A stretch of DNA of 64,000 bases from Streptantibioticus ferralitis (GCF_029223525.1 NZ_JARHTQ010000018.1:108743-172742); one strand, 5' to 3'. Counted from the first letter of the stretch, positions 17,931-27,545 are shown. Notes: a model not told the origin generated them from the letters alone. A program made the numbers and translations.

Positions 17931-18031
17931 TTAGTCCACACCGCCCCGCACTGGCACATACATAGGAACGTCCCATCCTCTTGGGGATACACGGTCACAT
18001 GGGTGCCGCTGCACACCGGGCACCGTTCCAT
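17927..18031 (-). CDS. 34-residue putative zinc-ribbon peptide
   Basis: A very short gene starting at 18031 with GGAGGGG a few bases upstream. It opens with MERCPVCSGTHVTVYPQEDG and ends with FLCMCQCGAVWTK. CxxC plus CxCxC gives five cysteines in 34 residues, a compact zinc ribbon. The stop overlaps the next start as ATGA. Such mini-ribbons are frequent in phages and conjugative elements. Its size makes it easy to miss. Confidence 0.55.
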   Translation of the reverse strand: MERCPVCSGTHVTVYPQEDGTFLCMCQCGAVWTK

Positions 18032-18099
18032 TGAACCCCTCCGTCGTGGTCATGTAGTGCTGTTGCTGGAACTTGCCGTCTTGCCGTCCTGCTCCCGGC

Positions 18100-18342
18100 T
18101 CAGTCCCGCGTGATCTTGGGGTCCAGTCCAGGAAGATCACTAGCAATCCGCCGAGAGTCCGTAGGGTGCCCGTACCGCTTGTGCACGCGCATCGCTTCAA
18201 GGGCTGCCATTGCCCCGTCAGCGTCACGGGCCTTGGTGGCTTTCCGAATTCGCTTGCGGATGGCTGCGCACTGGACGCAAGCGCCCGGATCAACGCGCCC
18301 AGCGCGGGGCGTGGTCAGATTCAGAAGCTCCTGAACTGACAT
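18100..18342 (-). CDS. Small basic protein, first gene of the small-protein operon
   Basis: An 80-residue protein beginning MSVQELLNLTTPRAGRVDPG, with CVQCAAIRKRIRKATKARDA and a helical MAALEAMRVHKRYGHPTD. AGGAAAGG precedes the start. One CxxC pair and many basic residues suggest a nucleic-acid-binding or mobile-element accessory protein. It is followed on the same strand by two more small genes. A long inverted repeat lies just upstream at 18361-18422. Family not recognised. Confidence 0.6.
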   Translation of the reverse strand: MSVQELLNLTTPRAGRVDPGACVQCAAIRKRIRKATKARDADGAMAALEAMRVHKRYGHPTDSRRIASDLPGLDPKITRD

Positions 18343-18360
18343 GGTGTTCCTTTCCTCTGC

Positions 18361-18422
18361 CCCGCCCTACCGGGATCCCGAACTCCGGGGGACTGCCGTT
18401 CGGTTTCAACCGGTAGGGCGGG
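18361..18422. repeat. Perfect 13-bp inverted repeat with nested stem
   Basis: Arms 18361-18373 and 18410-18422 are perfect 13-base complements. Inside them CCGAAC and GTTCGG form a second stem. It lies 19 bases upstream of the small-protein operon start. It may be a regulator site, a terminator from the upstream side, or a recombination or replication site. Confidence 0.6.
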
Positions 18423-18711
18423 AGACCAGGGGTGTTGCTGGCTGCTGGGCGGTCTGCACCTGTCACAGCCACGCAGGCACGGCGGGTGGTACGGCTCCGG
18501 CAAGTGGGTCAACCAGTTTTTACGTCCAGCGCTCCCCCGTACTCCGTCCACCACCCTGCGGGCGACTTCGCGTACGAGGTACCCGCGAACGGGTCCGGAG
18601 GCGTCATGCCTGTTCCGCCCTTCTGTGCGGGTGGTTGGCAAGTTCCTGGCTGCACCGGGACACGGTGATGGCACTCCCGTCGGCCCGAGCTGCTTCACGC
18701 TGGCGGGCAAG

Positions 18712-19198
18712 AGCGCCGCACACGTCACACCCCTCCAGGTGGACCGCTTCCTCGCCACCTTGCTTCTGTCCGGCGCCGCGGGGCCCCAGAAGATCGACAG
18801 CGCACCGGGCTGGACCGGCGCCTTCGAGCAGAAGTCGGCCGCGGCCTTCGGCGAGGCCTTCGCCGCGGACGTGGTGCTGGAGGGCAGCGTGCTCACCCGC
18901 CCGGTCGAGGGCCGCGAGCAGGTCATGACGGTCATGGGCGCCGCCAGCGGCATCTACGAGACGCTCGCCCTTCAAGCGGGAGACCACCGACGGCTCCCAG
19001 ACCTACCTCGAATAGGAGGCCACCGTCCTCGGCGGCCTGCCGGTCCAGGGCATCACCGTGCTCACCAAGTCGGCATCCGGGCAGATCGTTCGAGCCCTCG
19101 TCCACCACCGCCCGCTGGGCGCGGCGCTGTGCTTCTCCGCGGAACTGCGCGACCGGCTGCGCGGGACGGTTCCCGCCGACCTTTTCCACCAGGGCTGA
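18712..19198 (+). pseudogene. Broken SnoaL/NTF2-like gene
   Basis: The plus strand reads VDRFLATLLLSGAAGPQKID, then FAADVVLEGSVLTRPVEGRE. At about 18969 a frameshift moves the sequence to FKRETTDGSQTYLE. An in-frame TAG at 19013-19015 follows, where family members would carry a Trp-like residue, and then EATVLGGLPVQGITVLTKSA to the stop at 19198. Two lesions make it a pseudogene. It sits directly upstream of the hydrolase at 19228. Confidence 0.75.
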
Positions 19199-19227
19199 AC
19201 GCCCCATCCCCCGGGAGGTCTTGTCCC

Positions 19228-20121
19228 ATGGTTGACCGCATCGATGTCGAGTTCGGGGCCGACGGCGGCGTGATGCTGCGCGGCTGGCTGTTCCTGCCGC
19301 AGGAGCCCGGCCCGCGCCCGGCCATCACGATGGCCCACGGCTATGCCGGGGTGAAGGAGCACGGCCTGGAGCGCTTCGCGCGGCGATTCGCCGAGAACGG
19401 GTTCGTCGTCCTGCTCCACGACCACCGCGGCTTCGGGGCCAGCGACGGCCTGCCGCGACAGGACGTCGACCCCTGGCAGCAGATCGCCGACTGGCGGCGG
19501 GCCATCTCCTACCTCGAGACCAGGCCCGAGGTCGACCCGGGCCGGATCGGCCTGTGGGGCACCAGCTACGCGGGCGGCCATGCGATCGTGCTGGGTGCGA
19601 CCGACCGCCGGCTGCGGGCTGTGGTGGCCCAGGTGCCGACCATCAGCGGCTACGAGCAGGGGCTGCGTCGCATCGCGCCGGATGCCGCGCCGGGCCTGGA
19701 AGCCACCTTCGACGAGGACGAGCGGGCGCAGTTGCGCGGCGAGGCCCCGCGGACCCAGGCGATCGTGAGCAGCGATCCGAACGTGCCGGCGTCGTACCGG
19801 TCCAAGGAGGCCATCGACTTCTACAACCAGCCCGCGCCCGAGGGGGTGTGGGAGAACCACGTCACCGTGCGCTCCACCCGGGCCGCGCGCATGTATGAGC
19901 CCGGGACGTGGATCTCGCGGGTCTCCCCCACACCACTGCTCATGGTGGTGGCCACCGGCGACACGATCACCGTGACCGACCTCGCGCTCACCGCCTACGA
20001 GCGGGCCCTGGAGCCCAAGGGGCTGCAGTTGATCCCCGGCGGCCACTTCGCCCCCTACACCACCGAGTTCGACCAGTCGAGCACCGCCGCCGTTGCCTGG
20101 TTCCGCACGCACCTCGCCTGA
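19228..20121 (+). CDS. Alpha/beta hydrolase (acetyl-xylan-esterase/S9-like)
   Basis: A 297-residue cytoplasmic hydrolase; ATG 19228 follows GGGAGGTC. Core features: MAHGYAGVKEHGLERFARRF (oxyanion region), LLHDHRGFGASDG, the nucleophile elbow WGTSYAGGHA, an acid in VATGDTITVTD, and His in LIPGGHFAPYT. The family cleaves esters or related bonds; the substrate is unknown. The gene at 36380-37282 is a paralogue with the same landmarks (WGSSYAGGHS, VGDHFDAYM). Confidence 0.88.
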   Translation: MVDRIDVEFGADGGVMLRGWLFLPQEPGPRPAITMAHGYAGVKEHGLERFARRFAENGFVVLLHDHRGFGASDGLPRQDVDPWQQIADWRRAISYLETRPEVDPGRIGLWGTSYAGGHAIVLGATDRRLRAVVAQVPTISGYEQGLRRIAPDAAPGLEATFDEDERAQLRGEAPRTQAIVSSDPNVPASYRSKEAIDFYNQPAPEGVWENHVTVRSTRAARMYEPGTWISRVSPTPLLMVVATGDTITVTDLALTAYERALEPKGLQLIPGGHFAPYTTEFDQSSTAAVAWFRTHLA

Positions 20122-20175
20122 TCGGCGCCCGGCCCCGTGCCGAGTTGTCCCCACCAACCCTGAAGGGACCCCATC

Positions 20176-20725
20176 GTGCCGCACCTGGCCTACTCCGTCG
20201 ACGACGGCCTCGCCACCCTGGTGCTGGCCAACCCACCACAGAACCGGATCGATCCCCGGATGGCCACCGAACTGGCCGAAGCGCTGGACGCGATCGGCGG
20301 CAGCGGAGCCCGGGCCGTGCTGGTACGCGCCGAGGGCCCGGACTTCAGTTTCGGCGGTGACATCGTCGACTGGCCGGACGCGGACGTGCGCGAGCTGAGG
20401 TCCCTCTTCGAGCGCTACACGCAGGTCTTCAACCAGCTGGAGCGCCTGCCGCTCCCGGTGATCGCGGCTGTCCACGGCCTGTGCTTCGGAGGCGGCCTGG
20501 AACTCGCGCTGCGCGCGGACGTCGTCTTCGCCGCGGAGTCGGCGCGCATTGGGCACCCCGAACAGAGCCTGGGCATCGTCACGCTGCTCGGCGGGATCTA
20601 CCGGGTCGCCGAACGAGCTGGCCGGGCGCGGGCCGCCGAGTGGGCGATCACCTCCGAGCAGGTGCCCGCGCCGATGATGGCCGACGCGGGCGTGGTCAAC
20701 CGGGTCGTCCCCAACGACGCCCTGC
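20176..20725 (+). pseudogene. Truncated enoyl-CoA hydratase/isomerase
   Basis: From GTG 20176 (GAAGGGA upstream) the crotonase fold is clear for about 183 residues: LVLANPPQNRIDPRMATELA, GPDFSFGGDIVDW (oxyanion hole 1), VIAAVHGLCFGGGLELALRA (oxyanion hole 2) and HPEQSLGIVTLLGGI. At 20725 the frame runs into an unrelated hydrolase sequence, so about 80 C-terminal residues are lost. Without its C-terminal helices it is unlikely to be active. Confidence 0.75.
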
Positions 20726-20840
20726 CACGGGTGGCCCTACGACATCCACAGCTACGCGCACGTCGCCCCGCTACTCGCCGACCAGGGCTACCGGGTCCGC
20801 GTTCCCTGTCTACGCGGCCACGGGTCGACGCTTCCTCTCC
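20726..20840 (+). pseudogene. N-terminal fragment of a second alpha/beta hydrolase
   Basis: In a different frame from the hydratase, HGWPYDIHSYAHVAPLLADQ followed by GYRVRVPCLRGHGST is the HGxP oxyanion region and strand 4 of an epoxide-hydrolase-like alpha/beta hydrolase. Only about 37 residues remain. Confidence 0.6.
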
Positions 20841-21302
20841 CCCGGTCGCAAGCCCCGACACGCCCCGGCCGGTGGAGAAGCTGTTCGCACGGGATCCGCT
20901 GGCCGCGGGCCTTGCCACGCCAGTCGGCCTCGGTGACGTACAGGCATGGCCCGCTCCGCGCCGACCGCGCGCTGGCCGCCGGCCGCGGCGCCGTCCACAT
21001 CCGAATCGCCTCCCCCGAAGCGGAAGCCACACTGGCGGTGCCGGCCTGCATCCCGCGGGACTTCCTCGACGAGACCTACACGGAGGTCGCCACCGGGACC
21101 GAGAGCGCCCTGCTGCGGCTGGACGAAGACATCGCCCGCCTGCTGCACGCCGACGAGCCGCGGGGCGAATCGGACCCCCGCTTCTCCCCTCCACCTGACG
21201 ACGACCCTCGGAGGGCACGTCCTGAAGACCGGCAGCCGCCCCAGGGAGCAGTCAGCCCAGGCGGTCTCGGCCGCGCTCCTGCAGCGGCACCAGTGCAGGC
21301 GC
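20841..21302. other. Mosaic of gene remnants
   Basis: Plus-strand positions about 20945-21185 read RHGPLRADRALAAGRGAVHI, then RIASPEAEATLAVPACIPRD and DETYTEVATGTESALLRLDE. This has the composition of a real protein but no visible start, and I cannot name a family. It follows the hydrolase fragment and ends before the TetR stop. Confidence 0.35.
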
Positions 21303-21872
21303 TCAAGCGGTCATCGAGTCGAAGACGGCAAAGAAGTCGTCCAGGGGTGCGCTGCCGCGGACGACCTTCGCCTGCATCGCCGCACCCTCCCAGGCGCTCA
21401 CCAGGAACCGCGCCAGCACCACTGCGTCCACACCGCTCGCCAGCTCGCCAGCAGCCCGGGCCTCCTCCAGTACCGAGGCGAGGAGCGACTCCCAGCTTCC
21501 GAGCCTGCGGCCCACCTCGTCGCGAATCGTCGGGCTCTGCGTGGACAGCTCCGCGCCGAAGTTCCCGAACATGCAGCCCCGGGTGTAGCCGTACTGCTCC
21601 AGGTCTTCCGACAGGAAGACGAAGTGCCGACGGATGCGCTCCATGGGCGCGACGGACTTGTCGGCGAGCATGCCCAGCTCACGTGTCTCGCCGTAGCGGC
21701 TCATCACCTCCACGGCCATCGACTCTTTGCTGTCGAAGTGGTTGTAGAACGAGCCCTTCGGCGCTCCGGCGGCGTCGGTGATGTCCTTGATCCCGCTGCC
21801 GTTGAACCCGTATTCGTGAAAGCGCTCAGAAGCAGCATCGATCAAGTGCTCCCGCAAACTGGGCCTGGCCAC
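21303..21872 (-). CDS. TetR-family regulator
   Basis: A 189-residue TetR-type repressor with the N-terminal HTH in IKDITDAAGAPKGSFYNHF and a C-terminal domain containing RGCMFGNFGAELSTQSPTIR. This pattern is common in the TetR_C subgroup that includes AcuR-like regulators of small electrophile or oxidative responses. The divergent gene it would control has been replaced by an IS at 22096. The SnoaL-like remnant, hydrolase and hydratase on the other side are convergent with it. Confidence 0.88.
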   Translation of the reverse strand: MARPSLREHLIDAASERFHEYGFNGSGIKDITDAAGAPKGSFYNHFDSKESMAVEVMSRYGETRELGMLADKSVAPMERIRRHFVFLSEDLEQYGYTRGCMFGNFGAELSTQSPTIRDEVGRRLGSWESLLASVLEEARAAGELASGVDAVVLARFLVSAWEGAAMQAKVVRGSAPLDDFFAVFDSMTA

Positions 21873-22095
21873 GTTTCACACTCCTCAACGTCCCATGTCA
21901 ATACGTCCGGTCGTCTTCGCCATGTCAAGGCACCCAGGCGCGCCGCCGACGTCGCCGTCTCTCGCCACCTGCAACGACGCCCATCGAGGGGCCTGCATCC
22001 GCGATCCCCGAGGGCACCGGAGTGACGGACCGCACGTCGGGAGGATCAGCCTGCCAATGACCCGAGTCCGACGGACGCCCAAGTCGTGATCTGCC

Positions 22096-23188
22096 GTGCT
22101 GCTGCGCCTGGTCGACATCTCCGCGACCAACACCTTCGCGCTCTCGCGCCTGCTGCCAATGAGTGGCCGAGATAAGGACATCGAGATCCTGGCGCTGCCG
22201 CACCAACTGCCGGTCCTCCAGCGCCAGGTCGGCAAGCCCCAGTTCACCGACACCGACCGTGCTGTCCTCGCCGGCCTGCTCCACCACCTCCCGATGGACA
22301 AGCTGCGTCACCTCCTGCTGCTGGTACGCCCGGACACGATCCTGCGCTGGCACCGCGACCTACTCAAGCGACGCCATGCTGCGACCTGCGTGCCAAAGCA
22401 CCGCGGACGCCCGCCCACCGTCCGCTCGATCCAGGCCTTGGTGTTGCGCCTGGCACGCGAGAACAGCTCGTGGGGCTACCGAAGAATCCACGGCGAGCTC
22501 GCTGCCCTCGGCATCAAGGTCGCCGCCTCTACCGTCTGGGAGATCCTGCGCGAGCACGGCATCCGTCCCACCCCCGAACGGAAGGGCACGACTTGGGCCG
22601 ACTTTCTCCGCAGCCAGGCTGACGCGCTGCTCGCCTGCGATCTCTTCAAGGCCCGCACCCTGACTGGGACGCGCCTGTATGTCTTCGCGGTCATCGAGCA
22701 CTCCACCCGGCGCATCCGGATCCCGGACGCCACCGCACACCCGACGGCGGAGTGGATCGTGCAGCTCGGACGCAATCTCCTCATGGACCTCAAGGACGCG
22801 AGCGTCAGGGCCAGATTCGTCATCCGTGACCGAGATTCCAAGTTCACCGCCGCCTTCGACGCCTTGCTGGCCGACGCCGGGCCGAAGGTCGTCACCACCG
22901 GCATCCAGATGCCGCGAATGAACTCCCTCATGGAGCGCTGGATACAGACCTGCCGACGCCAGTTCCTGGACCGCACCTTGGTCTGGAACCAGAGACACCT
23001 TCCGAACGCGCTCCGCGAGTTCGAGTCCTTCTACAACGAGCACCGACCGCACCGAACACTGAAGCAAGCCGCGCCGCTTCGCCCCCCTACCCGAACCGAT
23101 CAACGTGCCACCGCGCACCAGGCACCTGAGGATCCGACGACGAGACCGACTCGACGGAACCCTCCACGAATACCAACATGCCGCCTGA
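22096..23188 (+). mobile_element. Integrase-core transposase, frameshifted at the 3' end
   Basis: The best preserved IS transposase in the window (about 360 residues). An N-terminal helix-turn-helix part (MSGRDKDIEILALPHQLPVL) is followed by the DDE integrase core: LLACDLFKARTLTGTRLYVF (Asp), FVIRDRDSKFTAAFDALLA (Asp) and MNSLMERWIQTCRRQFLDR (Glu). A run of six C near 23080 shifts the frame; with five C it would continue RRRDRLDGTLHEYQHAA and stop at 23188. The truncated N-terminus at 60287 and the remnant at 11395 are relatives. Probably IS3/IS481-like; exact family not assigned. Confidence 0.85.
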
Positions 23189-23227
23189 GCAGGCCGGATG
23201 ATTAATCGGCACCCGCAAAGTTCGAAC

Positions 23228-23388
23228 ACCACTACAGCACCCACCGCCCCCACCGCGCCCTCGACCACGGCTCACCCCTGAGAGCACGGCCCACACCGAT
23301 CGCCGATCCGGACCGGATCACCCAACTGAACATACGCCGACGTGACCGACTCGGCCGAACCCTCCACGAGTACCGACATACAGTGGTC
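23228..23388 (+). mobile_element. 3' fragment of a second integrase-core transposase
   Basis: Positions 23228-23388 encode HHYSTHRPHRALDHGSPLRA, then PDRITQLNIRRRDRLGRTLH and EYRHT. The tail is nearly the same as at 54160-54397, so this is another copy truncated next to the 22096 element. The frame runs on without a stop toward the dynamin gene. Confidence 0.75.
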
Positions 23389-23706
23389 GCCGGTGGCGTG
23401 CTGCTCGACCGGGTGGGCCTGCTGTCGGGCCGTCAGCTTGGGCGTGCTCGAACCGGTCCTGGCGGGCCTCCTCGGCTGAGCCGCCCGCCCATTTGTGGCC
23501 CGGCCGCGTGTGACCCCGTGCGCAGTCGCGGACCTGGCGCGGCACCACGCCGGGCCGGGCGCGGCGGTTTGCGGAATCACGCCGATCCCGTCCCCGTTTC
23601 GTGTCCGGAACGGATGGGTATGGACGTGGCGCAATCGGTGGGTTCTGCCAGCCGTATGCTGCTGGGCCCACCGTGGGAGCATGGCCGTCGAATTGGGGGA
23701 AAGGCC

Positions 23707-25839
23707 ATGTCGGTCGAACCTGTCGAGCCCAGCGAACTCGCGTTCGGCAACGCCGTCCTGGACGCCTTCACCGCCGCCAGAGACACGTTCCTGGACGCGG
23801 TCGCCTCCGGACGGAAGATCGCCCGCCGCTGCATGCCGCGCAACACCGGGCTGCTGCGGCGGTTCGACGCGGCGGAGCAGGCGGTCGACGCCTGCCTGCT
23901 CGACCTCGTGATTGTCGGCGCGGAGGGCGCCGGGAAGTCGACGCTGGTCAACGCGCTGCTGGGAAGGGACGTCACACCGCAGGAGGACCTCGTCCCGGGC
24001 ACTGTGGCCCCGGTCGTCGTCGAGTGGGGGGACACCGACCAGGTGCGCTACTCGGTGGTCCTGGATGGCGTGCCGTCCACCGAGGCCGCCTGCCGGGACA
24101 TGGAGGAGTTCGGCGGGTATGTCCTCAGCGGCCGCAACGAGGACAACCGCAAGCGGGTGCTGCGCGGCTACGTGCGGCTACAGCACCCGATGCTGGAGAA
24201 GGGGGTGCGGCTGGTCGACCTGCCGGGCGTTGAGGGCGTGTCGCCCCATGTCGCCGCGGAGCTGCGGGCGTTCCTGGAGAGCGACACGCACACCGTGATC
24301 GGTGTCTGTCGCGACCGCTCCTACGGCCCCCTGCTGCGGATCGCCGAGCAGTGGTCGCGCACCCGCGTCCGGTTCGCCGCGGTGGTCCTCAACTGGTCTT
24401 ACGACGCCTGGGAGAGGAACGCTGCCCGGCAGGAAGAGTGGGCTGGCGAGGTCCGGTCCGCAGCCCGGCGGGTCCTCGGTGACGAGACGTTCGCGGAGGT
24501 GGACCCGGAGCAACTGTTCGTGCTCCACCTGCCGACCTTGACCAGCCCGCGGTCCTGGCGCCACCGCTCCGGTCCGCGGGTCACCGGCCGGCCGCACCGC
24601 AAGGAGGCCGAGCGCTTCATCCGCGCGGTCTCGGCGTACATGGCGGACAACGGTGCCGACAGCCTGCTCTTCCGTGCCCACGGCCACGCGCTCGGCGCCC
24701 TCGCCGAACTCGACGATTTCCTAGCCTTCCGGGAGGCCACGCTTCGGGCCGTACTCAGCCCCGACCCGGCCGCCGCCCGGAAGCTCGCCGCCCAGGTGGC
24801 CGCGGCCCGCCGGGCCGCTGAGGACGCCTGGCAGGCGGTGTCGGGCCCCGCCATGGCGGGCCGTCTGGCCGCCAGCCAATGGCCAGCATGCCGGAGTTCG
24901 GTCGTCAAGTCCCAGCAGGACCTGCTCCAGCGGATCACCCGCGCCGAGCAGAAAGTGCTGTCGGAGCACAACCGCATCCCCAAGGCCGTCGCCGAGCAAA
25001 CCGCCCGCGGCCTGGCGAACGCCGCCGCCCTCCACGACGACGAGGTCATGACGGCCACCCAGCGTGCCCTGGAACCCGTCCTCGCCTTCTACCGCGGCCA
25101 CGCGCAGCACGCGCTGGACCTGTTCTTCGACCGGCTCCCGCTCCTGCAGGAGAGCATGGGCGAGTTCGGCGTCTCCCCTGACACCACGGATTCGACGGAG
25201 TCCCCGCGCCTGGTGGACGACACCAGGGCGCGACTGGGGCGCGGCGCGGGAGCGACGGTCGCGGGTGCGGCGGGCGGCGCGCTGGCCGGCTACGGCGCCG
25301 CCGCCGCCGGGGTCACCTTCTCGTTGGCGGAGATAGGTCCCGCCGTGCTGGGCGGGCTGGCGGGGGTGGGCGGTGGTGTGTCGGGGACCGCGGTAGGCGG
25401 CACGGCGGCCACGGTGGGCGCCGCCGGCGGCATCGGCGGCGGAATCATCGCATTCGCCATGACGCCGGTGGGCGCGCTGGTCCTGGTCGCGGCCGGTGCC
25501 GGTGCGCTCGGGTACGCCGGTCTGACCCTGGCCCGGGCCGGGTCCAGGAAGGCGTTCGCGCGCGGGATCGAAGCGATGCGCACGCAGGTGAGCGGGATCG
25601 ACGTCCGGAACGGGGGGCCGGTGCACCAGGCGTACTCCGACCAGTGCGAGGCACTCGCTGAGTCAGCAGAGCGGATGCTCGCCGAGAAAGTCGAGGCCTT
25701 GGTCCAGTTGGCCTCGCCGGGCGGGCGCGGCGCCGAGGACCTGGCCCGGGAGCTGGCCGGGATCGTCTCCGCGCGCCGGGCCGTTGCCGAGCTCGATGAT
25801 CGGATGACCGCTGCCCTGCACCGTCCGGACGCCGCATGA
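23707..25839 (+). CDS. Dynamin-like GTPase with glycine-rich membrane region
   Basis: A 710-residue protein from ATG 23707 (GGGGGAAAGG upstream). The GTPase domain has P-loop GAEGAGKST (71-79) and G3 motif LVDLPG (Asp171-Gly174). The expected G4 NKxD/TKxD is replaced by NWSYD near 229-233. Long helical segments follow, and residues about 511-608 form a Gly/Ala-rich hydrophobic hairpin-like region (GAGATVAGAAGGALAGYGAA, then FAMTPVGALVLVAAGAGALG) that should insert in the membrane. The C-terminus is again helical. Bacterial dynamin-like proteins remodel or fuse membranes and act in septation, membrane repair and phage resistance. The stop overlaps the next start (ATGA), so the two products probably work together. 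IS elements flank both sides. Confidence 0.82.
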   Translation: MSVEPVEPSELAFGNAVLDAFTAARDTFLDAVASGRKIARRCMPRNTGLLRRFDAAEQAVDACLLDLVIVGAEGAGKSTLVNALLGRDVTPQEDLVPGTVAPVVVEWGDTDQVRYSVVLDGVPSTEAACRDMEEFGGYVLSGRNEDNRKRVLRGYVRLQHPMLEKGVRLVDLPGVEGVSPHVAAELRAFLESDTHTVIGVCRDRSYGPLLRIAEQWSRTRVRFAAVVLNWSYDAWERNAARQEEWAGEVRSAARRVLGDETFAEVDPEQLFVLHLPTLTSPRSWRHRSGPRVTGRPHRKEAERFIRAVSAYMADNGADSLLFRAHGHALGALAELDDFLAFREATLRAVLSPDPAAARKLAAQVAAARRAAEDAWQAVSGPAMAGRLAASQWPACRSSVVKSQQDLLQRITRAEQKVLSEHNRIPKAVAEQTARGLANAAALHDDEVMTATQRALEPVLAFYRGHAQHALDLFFDRLPLLQESMGEFGVSPDTTDSTESPRLVDDTRARLGRGAGATVAGAAGGALAGYGAAAAGVTFSLAEIGPAVLGGLAGVGGGVSGTAVGGTAATVGAAGGIGGGIIAFAMTPVGALVLVAAGAGALGYAGLTLARAGSRKAFARGIEAMRTQVSGIDVRNGGPVHQAYSDQCEALAESAERMLAEKVEALVQLASPGGRGAEDLARELAGIVSARRAVAELDDRMTAALHRPDAA

Positions 25840-26345
25840 CCACCGGGGATGGCCCGTTCGGCGCCCTGCGCCGGAGCGTTGTCGCGGCGGGCGCGGCCGT
25901 GGTCACGATGCTCCTCGTCGCCGTCCTGGCGGCGGTCCTGGGGATCGTGGAGGTCGTCGCGCGGCACACCCCCTTCGGGGTGTGGACGCTGGGCGTTGCC
26001 GTGGCCGTGGGCTCTGGAACCGGCCTGTTCGTCTGGTTCCGGAGCCCCCGCGCCGGTTCGGCACGGCGGGGCGCGAAGCCCCGTCCCGGGGCAGGCACTC
26101 CGATGCTGATCCCGTGGCCGGAGTCCGTTCCCCCGGAGGGTGCGGGCGCTGGATCACAGACCGCGGGCACCACCGCGCTCCGCCTCAAACGGGGGTTCCT
26201 CGCGGCGCTGGACGGTCGGGACGTAGCGGAGGCGGCGCGGCTCCTCGCGGCGGTGGCGACGCTCCCGGGCCAGGAGGACTGGGTGGCCAGCGCCCGCCGG
26301 CGTCTCGACGCGCTCCGGAGCCAGACCCGGCGCAGTCGTCCCTGA
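25836..26345 (+). CDS. Two-TM partner of the dynamin-like GTPase
   Basis: A 169-residue protein whose ATG overlaps the GTPase stop by four bases. Two TM helices lie at about 13-37 (VVTMLLVAVLAAVLGIVEVV) and 46-66 (VWTLGVAVAVGSGTGLFVWF). A Pro/Gly-rich linker follows, then a helical cytoplasmic tail (LKRGFLAALDGRDVAEAARL). I do not recognise the family. Its placement suggests a membrane anchor or effector recruited by the GTPase. Confidence 0.7.
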   Translation: MTTGDGPFGALRRSVVAAGAAVVTMLLVAVLAAVLGIVEVVARHTPFGVWTLGVAVAVGSGTGLFVWFRSPRAGSARRGAKPRPGAGTPMLIPWPESVPPEGAGAGSQTAGTTALRLKRGFLAALDGRDVAEAARLLAAVATLPGQEDWVASARRRLDALRSQTRRSRP

Positions 26346-26389
26346 CGTTCAAACGCTCCGGCCGAGCGGAAGGAGTTGTGCGGGATCCG

Positions 26390-27545
26390 TCCCTGAAGGG
26401 TGTCTTTACTGCCGTACGGCGACTGACCAGTGGCTTTGCGAGCGGCCGCGCCTCGGGCATGACCCCGGTTCGTGGGTCTACGACTGCTGCACTTGATCTT
26501 CTGCCGACTGCTGGGCTGGCCGACACTGCTGGGGCGCTCCTCCGCCGCGCACAAGGCCGAGATCCTCGCTCTACGCCATGAGGTCGCTGTACTGCGACGC
26601 CAGGTCGGGCGGCCGCGGATGTCATGAGCCGACCGCGCCCTGCTCACCGCTCTCGCGCGGCACCTTCCACGCGCCTTGCGTCCGCACCGGTTGGTCACCC
26701 CGGGCACGCTGCTGACCTGGCACCGGCGCCTGGCGCGCTGGACGTGGCGCCAGCCACCGGGCAGGTCCGGCCGACCACCACTACCCGAAGGGATCGTCGC
26801 GCTCACCCTGCGCCTGGCCGAGGAGAATCCGACCTGGGGGTACGTCAGGATCCAAGGTGAACTGCGGCGGCCCGGCCACCGAGTCGCCGCCACCACCATC
26901 CGCCGCGTGCTACGCCGCTCCGGCCTGCCGCCCGCACCACAGCGCACCTCTCAACACACCTGGCACACCTTCCTACGCACGCACGCCCACACGCTCCTGA
27001 CCTGCGACTTCATGCACATGGACACCGTCTTCCTCAAACGCCTCTACGTACTCTTCGTCGTGGAGACCAAGACCCGGCGCGTCCACGTCCTCGGCATCAC
27101 CACCCACCCCACGGGCGAGTGGGTGGCCCAGCTCGCCCGGATCCTGCTGATTGATCTGGAGGACAGGGCCAGGTGCTTTCGGTTCCTCATCCGTGATCGC
27201 GACGCCAAGTTCACCGCCGCTCTTGACGCCGTCTTCGCCGGCAACGACACAACCGTCATCCCTACCCCGCCACAACGCCCGCGATCAAACGCATTCACCG
27301 AGCAGTGGATACACACAGCACACGCCGAATGCACCGACCGACTCCTCATCACCGCCGAACGACACCTGCGCACTGCGCTCAGCGAGTACGCCGAGCACTA
27401 CAACACCGGATGAGCCCACCGCGGCCTGGCCCTACGAGCACCCGACGACAATCCGAACGTCATCCTCCTTGCCTGCTGCCGCCGTACGGCGCCGTCGAAT
27501 ACGCGGCGGACTGCTCAACGAGTACCACGCCACCCCGATCAGGCC
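26390..27545 (+). mobile_element. IS with a nonsense-disrupted integrase-core transposase
   Basis: The transposase reads [60 protein letters not shown] (Asp), FLIRDRDAKFTAALDAVFAG (Asp) and a terminal DDE Glu region. In-frame stops at about 26626 and 27411 interrupt it. The first 220 bases match 56291-56520 almost base for base, which marks the left end of the element. The C-terminal region after 27411 (AHRGLALRAPDD ... RGGLLNEYH) is frame-disturbed. It closes the right side of the dynamin pair. Confidence 0.8.

Noticed and set aside
23383..23706. N-terminal extension of the dynamin-like protein
   Set aside because: It begins in the IS tail; a strong ribosome site marks ATG 23707.
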